DNA of 24,781 nucleotides from an uncultured Clostridium sp. (GTDB lineage Bacteria > Bacillota > Clostridia > TANB77 > CAG-508). This document shows positions 22,545 through 24,781 of the stretch, piece after piece; position 1 is the stretch's first letter; each line of letters starts with the position of its first letter. A program made the position numbers and the translations under genes. Under the pieces are notes generated by a model that ran no database searches, was not told where the DNA came from, and worked only from the letters and a program-made list of their open reading frames with translations. Location of the stretch: the NCBI GenBank assembly GCA_946496115.1, contig CAMMFK010000010.1:1-24781 (forward strand). The letters are read 5' to 3'.

Positions 22545-24266
22545 TTATTCTTGCACAGTTCCACTATATACTGTTCCATTAGTAGAATTATTTACTTTAT
22601 AGTAGTTTCCTAAGAAAGTTACATCAAACCATGATAGATTATATTGGCTATCACTTACGACTTGTCCATTTGTATTAACAATTTGCCAAACTCCATCTTT
22701 TTTCACGCCTGCAACATTTCCGTTCTGCTCAGTAACCATATCATATTCATATGGTACTACTACTGTTCCATTACTATTAACTAATCCCCATTTTCCATTA
22801 CTTTGGCTAGCATATAAACTATTATTTGGGAATAAAGATTTGTATGTTATTTCATTTCCTGAAAAATCATAATATTTCATTTCTGTTTCTGAAAATACTT
22901 TTATATAATTATCCTTTTTTAGAACATTTGCGTTTGCAATTCCTTCATGAATATTCATATTACTATCTATAATATCTGTTCTGTTATCATCAATTTTTAT
23001 TGCTTGAAGTGCATTTGTGTCATCTATTTCTTGAATTGCATCATATTCTAAACTAATTAGCACATTACCATTACCATCTATAACACCTGTTTTGCTGTCT
23101 TTTGTAACAATAAAATAATTATTATTAAAATATTCTATATAAGTATAATTATCTCTTAATTTTTTATTTCCTGAAGAATCTACTATGTTATAATTATTGT
23201 TTTTATCTATAACTATAGCTAAGTCACTTACTTGGTTATAACTTATAATATCTGTATCTAAATTATTTCCCTCAGCATCAAAAACTACAGTTTCTTCACC
23301 TTTTTGTGCATCAATATATTTACCACCTATTATAATGCTGTCATAATCAATAGGTACTATATTATTTCCTTGCAAATCTACTACTCCCTGTGCTTGATCT
23401 TTTTCTACTATTAGCAAATCATTATTAGAGTCAAAGCTAATATCTGTATACTCATTAGCTAATATTTCTTCGTTGTTTTTATATACTCCGTATCTTCCAT
23501 TTAAAGAAGTTACTAAATAAGCTTCTTTTCCCTCAATATCGTTTAATCTAGTTATTTCATTATACAGTGTGTCTAATATAACTTTGCCTGTTCTATCTGC
23601 ATATCCAAATCTATAACCATCATCTGTGACTATTCTTAGTACAAAACCAGCATTATCGTATTTGCTTCCTTCTTCATAATATCCATCAGCCATAATAGCA
23701 TCATATTCAGGTTTTAGCACTGTTGTTCCTTTTATATTTATAACTCCATAGCTGCCATTTTGTTCAACCCTAAGATTACCTTCTTTGTAATCTATATTTG
23801 TAATAGAATTATAAATATTGCTAGTTATTTCATTTCCATCAAAATCCATAATTCCATAAAGCCCACCAAGTTTATATTTAAGTACAGTTTTTTCATATGG
23901 AATATTGCTTGTTATACTGTTAATAGAAATTGCCTCAACACTATCGTAGTCAGTAAATAGTGGGCTTCCATTTGCGTCTACTGCAGAATAGTTTTGTCCA
24001 TCATCTGATTTAATAAAAACAGCTTTTGTAGGGTTAGGGATATCTATGGATGCATATGTTGGCTGTAAAACTACTGTTCCGTTTTTGTCTATTACACCAT
24101 ATTTCCCATCTTGTTCTAATTTATAGTATTGAATTTCATTATCTTGTATAGTTGATAATTCGTATTTATACTTTAAATTATTTAGATAAAGTGAAATACC
24201 CACAACTGCTCCTATAATTAAAACCAAAATTATAACAAAAATGATTATATTTCTTTTTTTATTCAT
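22545..24266 (-). CDS. Membrane-anchored WG-repeat protein
   Basis: A 573-aa protein with a short basic start, one membrane helix (about 6-28) and a large extracytoplasmic region made of about eleven WG-type beta repeats. Recognisable units include KYGVIDKNG, LYGIMDFDG, SYGVINIKG, FGYADRTG, RYGVYKNN, QGVVDLQG, YNIVDSSG, TGVIDGNG, KWGLVNSNG and WQIVNTNG. WG repeats are taken as protein-binding surfaces of unknown purpose. A TTG at 24356 would add 30 residues, but the ATG at 24266 has GAAAGGAAAAG in front and puts the membrane helix at the usual place. It is first in the unit leading to yigZ. Confidence 0.85.
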   Translation of the reverse strand: MNKKRNIIIFVIILVLIIGAVVGISLYLNNLKYKYELSTIQDNEIQYYKLEQDGKYGVIDKNGTVVLQPTYASIDIPNPTKAVFIKSDDGQNYSAVDANGSPLFTDYDSVEAISINSITSNIPYEKTVLKYKLGGLYGIMDFDGNEITSNIYNSITNIDYKEGNLRVEQNGSYGVINIKGTTVLKPEYDAIMADGYYEEGSKYDNAGFVLRIVTDDGYRFGYADRTGKVILDTLYNEITRLNDIEGKEAYLVTSLNGRYGVYKNNEEILANEYTDISFDSNNDLLIVEKDQAQGVVDLQGNNIVPIDYDSIIIGGKYIDAQKGEETVVFDAEGNNLDTDIISYNQVSDLAIVIDKNNNYNIVDSSGNKKLRDNYTYIEYFNNNYFIVTKDSKTGVIDGNGNVLISLEYDAIQEIDDTNALQAIKIDDNRTDIIDSNMNIHEGIANANVLKKDNYIKVFSETEMKYYDFSGNEITYKSLFPNNSLYASQSNGKWGLVNSNGTVVVPYEYDMVTEQNGNVAGVKKDGVWQIVNTNGQVVSDSQYNLSWFDVTFLGNYYKVNNSTNGTVYSGTVQE

Positions 24267-24386
24267 GAAAATCTTTTCCTTTCTCGCTTCGCTCAAAGGC
24301 ACACTCAGTAATGAAAGAACTTCTTTCAAACTAAACCTCTTTTTATTGATTAGCAACTATTTACTACTCATAATTTACATAGTATT

Positions 24387-24415
24387 ATTATATATTTTTA
24401 AATGCTATAAGTCAA
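24387..24415 (-). promoter_or_regulatory. Sigma-A promoter of the WG-repeat operon
   Basis: Minus strand TTGACT (24410-24415), 17-base spacer, perfect TATAAT (24387-24392). Its leader is about 115 bases and contains a small palindrome (TGAAAGA-AGT-TCTTTCA, about 24313-24329). It starts only 14 bases beyond the stop of the RT-like remnant. Confidence 0.8.
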
Positions 24416-24428
24416 TTATTTTTTGCCA

Positions 24429-24485
24429 TTACAAATAGGTAAATTGTGCTTCATATAATTCTTCAAAACTTATTTTATCTTCCAT
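24429..24485 (-). pseudogene. Possible truncated start of a DGR-type reverse transcriptase
   Basis: An 18-codon frame, MEDKISFEELYEAQFTYL then TAA, behind an AAAGGAAAGG ribosome binding site. The first 13 residues resemble, from memory, the N-terminus of retroelement reverse transcriptases of diversity-generating type, where this position after the template repeat is the usual RT start. After residue 13 the similarity stops and the WG-operon promoter follows, so the gene body appears lost. It could instead be an unrelated leader peptide. Confidence 0.35.
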
Positions 24486-24501
24486 ATACCTTTCCTTTAT
24501 A

Positions 24502-24531
24502 AAAATGTCTTTCAAATAAGAAAGACATTTT
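24502..24531. other. Perfect 12-bp hairpin after the template-like repeat
   Basis: AAAATGTCTTTC (24502-24513) and GAAAGACATTTT (24520-24531) pair perfectly around a six-base loop. It lies between the AAC-rich segment and the RT-like start on the minus strand. It could be a terminator or an RNA structure of the template transcript. Confidence 0.7.
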
Positions 24532-24558
24532 ATTTAGTATAATGAAACTCGTGGCTAA

Positions 24559-24645
24559 GCGAACATAGTTGTTGTTGTTCACTTTGTTGTTGTTGATGTT
24601 GCCGTTGTTGAAGTTCGCGTTATAAGCATTGTTCGTATTGTTATT
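24559..24645 (-). repeat. Template-repeat-like AAC-rich segment (diversity-generating retroelement)
   Basis: An 87-base stretch that, in one frame, encodes 29 residues of which 17 are Asn: NNNTNNAYNANF, NNGNINNNKV, NNNNYVR. Fourteen of these Asn codons are AAC although the surrounding genes favour AAT. AAC clusters are the mark of DGR template repeats, because adenine-directed mutagenesis of AAC gives many amino acids but no stop codon. The pattern aromatic-N-N-G-N-x-N-N-N...YVR matches the lectin-fold variable regions I know from gut Firmicutes and phage DGRs. No matching variable-region gene is in the window. Confidence 0.6.
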
Positions 24646-24745
24646 CAAATCTTCTTGTATAAAAACTAAACCTTTAGCTATACCTCTTCTAGTTATTTTA
24701 TCATTTATTAAGATTGCTAAATCGTCCATTTTTAGATTTTTCGTT

Positions 24746-24781
24746 CAAACCGAAATCTTCTTACGAAGCTTTTTCGGTTTG
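24746..24781. other. Hairpin at the right edge of the window
   Basis: CAAACCGAAA (24746-24755) and TTTCGGTTTG (24772-24781) pair perfectly, with an inner CTTC/GAAG stem. No T run is visible inside the window. It may be the terminator of a neighbouring gene or part of the template-repeat leader; the cut at the window edge leaves this open. Confidence 0.55.

Noticed and set aside
24267..24356. Longer WG-repeat protein starting at a TTG at 24356
   Set aside because: The ATG at 24266 has a strong ribosome binding site and gives a standard short N-terminus before the membrane helix; the extra 30 residues cover the mRNA leader with its palindrome.
24475..24729. 84-aa Asn-rich open reading frame on the minus strand
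   Set aside because: No ribosome binding site, 17 Asn in 29 codons and a perfect hairpin inside the frame; better explained as a template repeat read in the frame of its target gene.
1..24781. tRNA, rRNA or CRISPR array
   Set aside because: No cloverleaf-like segment, rRNA stretch or regularly spaced direct repeat was seen on either strand by eye; a covariance-model scan was not possible.

Overview
The window is strongly AT-rich and reads as chromosome from a spore-forming, Gram-positive Clostridia-like bacterium. Grounds: Firmicutes-type gene order (ylxM-ffh-rpsP-khpA-rimM-trmD-rplS), a full-length spo0A, a SpoIVFA/SpoIVFB-like pair, a sortase-sorted surface protein and strong AGGAGG-type ribosome binding sites. 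The species cannot be named from sequence alone; an uncultured gut-type Clostridia lineage is my guess.

Layout, left to right. (1) 1-225: a leftward promoter with an adjacent 0A-like box, apparently serving a gene that starts at the left edge. (2) 226-4839, minus strand: folD-priA-def-fmt, one operon for one-carbon metabolism, replication restart and N-formyl-methionine handling. (3) 5131-7451, plus strand: a sortase-anchored VWA surface protein and a multi-S1-domain protein with unusual codon use, each followed by an intrinsic terminator. (4) 7554-8735, minus: Y-family DNA polymerase IV with a near-consensus promoter overlapping a LexA-like site. (5) 8851-13238, minus: the translation/secretion operon ylxM-ffh-rpsP-khpA-rimM-trmD-rplS, closed by a terminator. 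trmD carries a one-base frameshift as given, and L19 has an acidic C-terminal tail. (6) 13452-15193, minus: LytM/M23 protein plus M50 intramembrane protease, resembling SpoIVFA-SpoIVFB. (7) 15365-16834, minus: ftsZ with a very short C-terminus, then two small genes. (8) 17102-19005, minus: spo0A, a BclA-C/C1q-like protein and a Cys-rich membrane protein, the last two with possible mother-cell sigma-factor promoters. (9) 19316-24266, minus: WG-repeat protein, methionine gamma-lyase-like protein, HI0933-family flavoprotein and a YigZ/IMPACT protein. (10) 24429-24781: what looks like the remains of a diversity-generating retroelement (DGR): an AAC-rich template-repeat-like segment, hairpins, and an 18-codon RT-like start that stops immediately.

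Two short inverted-repeat (MITE-like) elements sit directly upstream of the ftsZ and spo0A promoters and share a core sequence. Sporulation (spo0A, spoIVF-like pair, BclA-like protein) and division (ftsZ) genes cluster together. The most unusual locus is the DGR-like segment at the right end; its reverse transcriptase is truncated here, so it is either a relic or a template served by an RT elsewhere.
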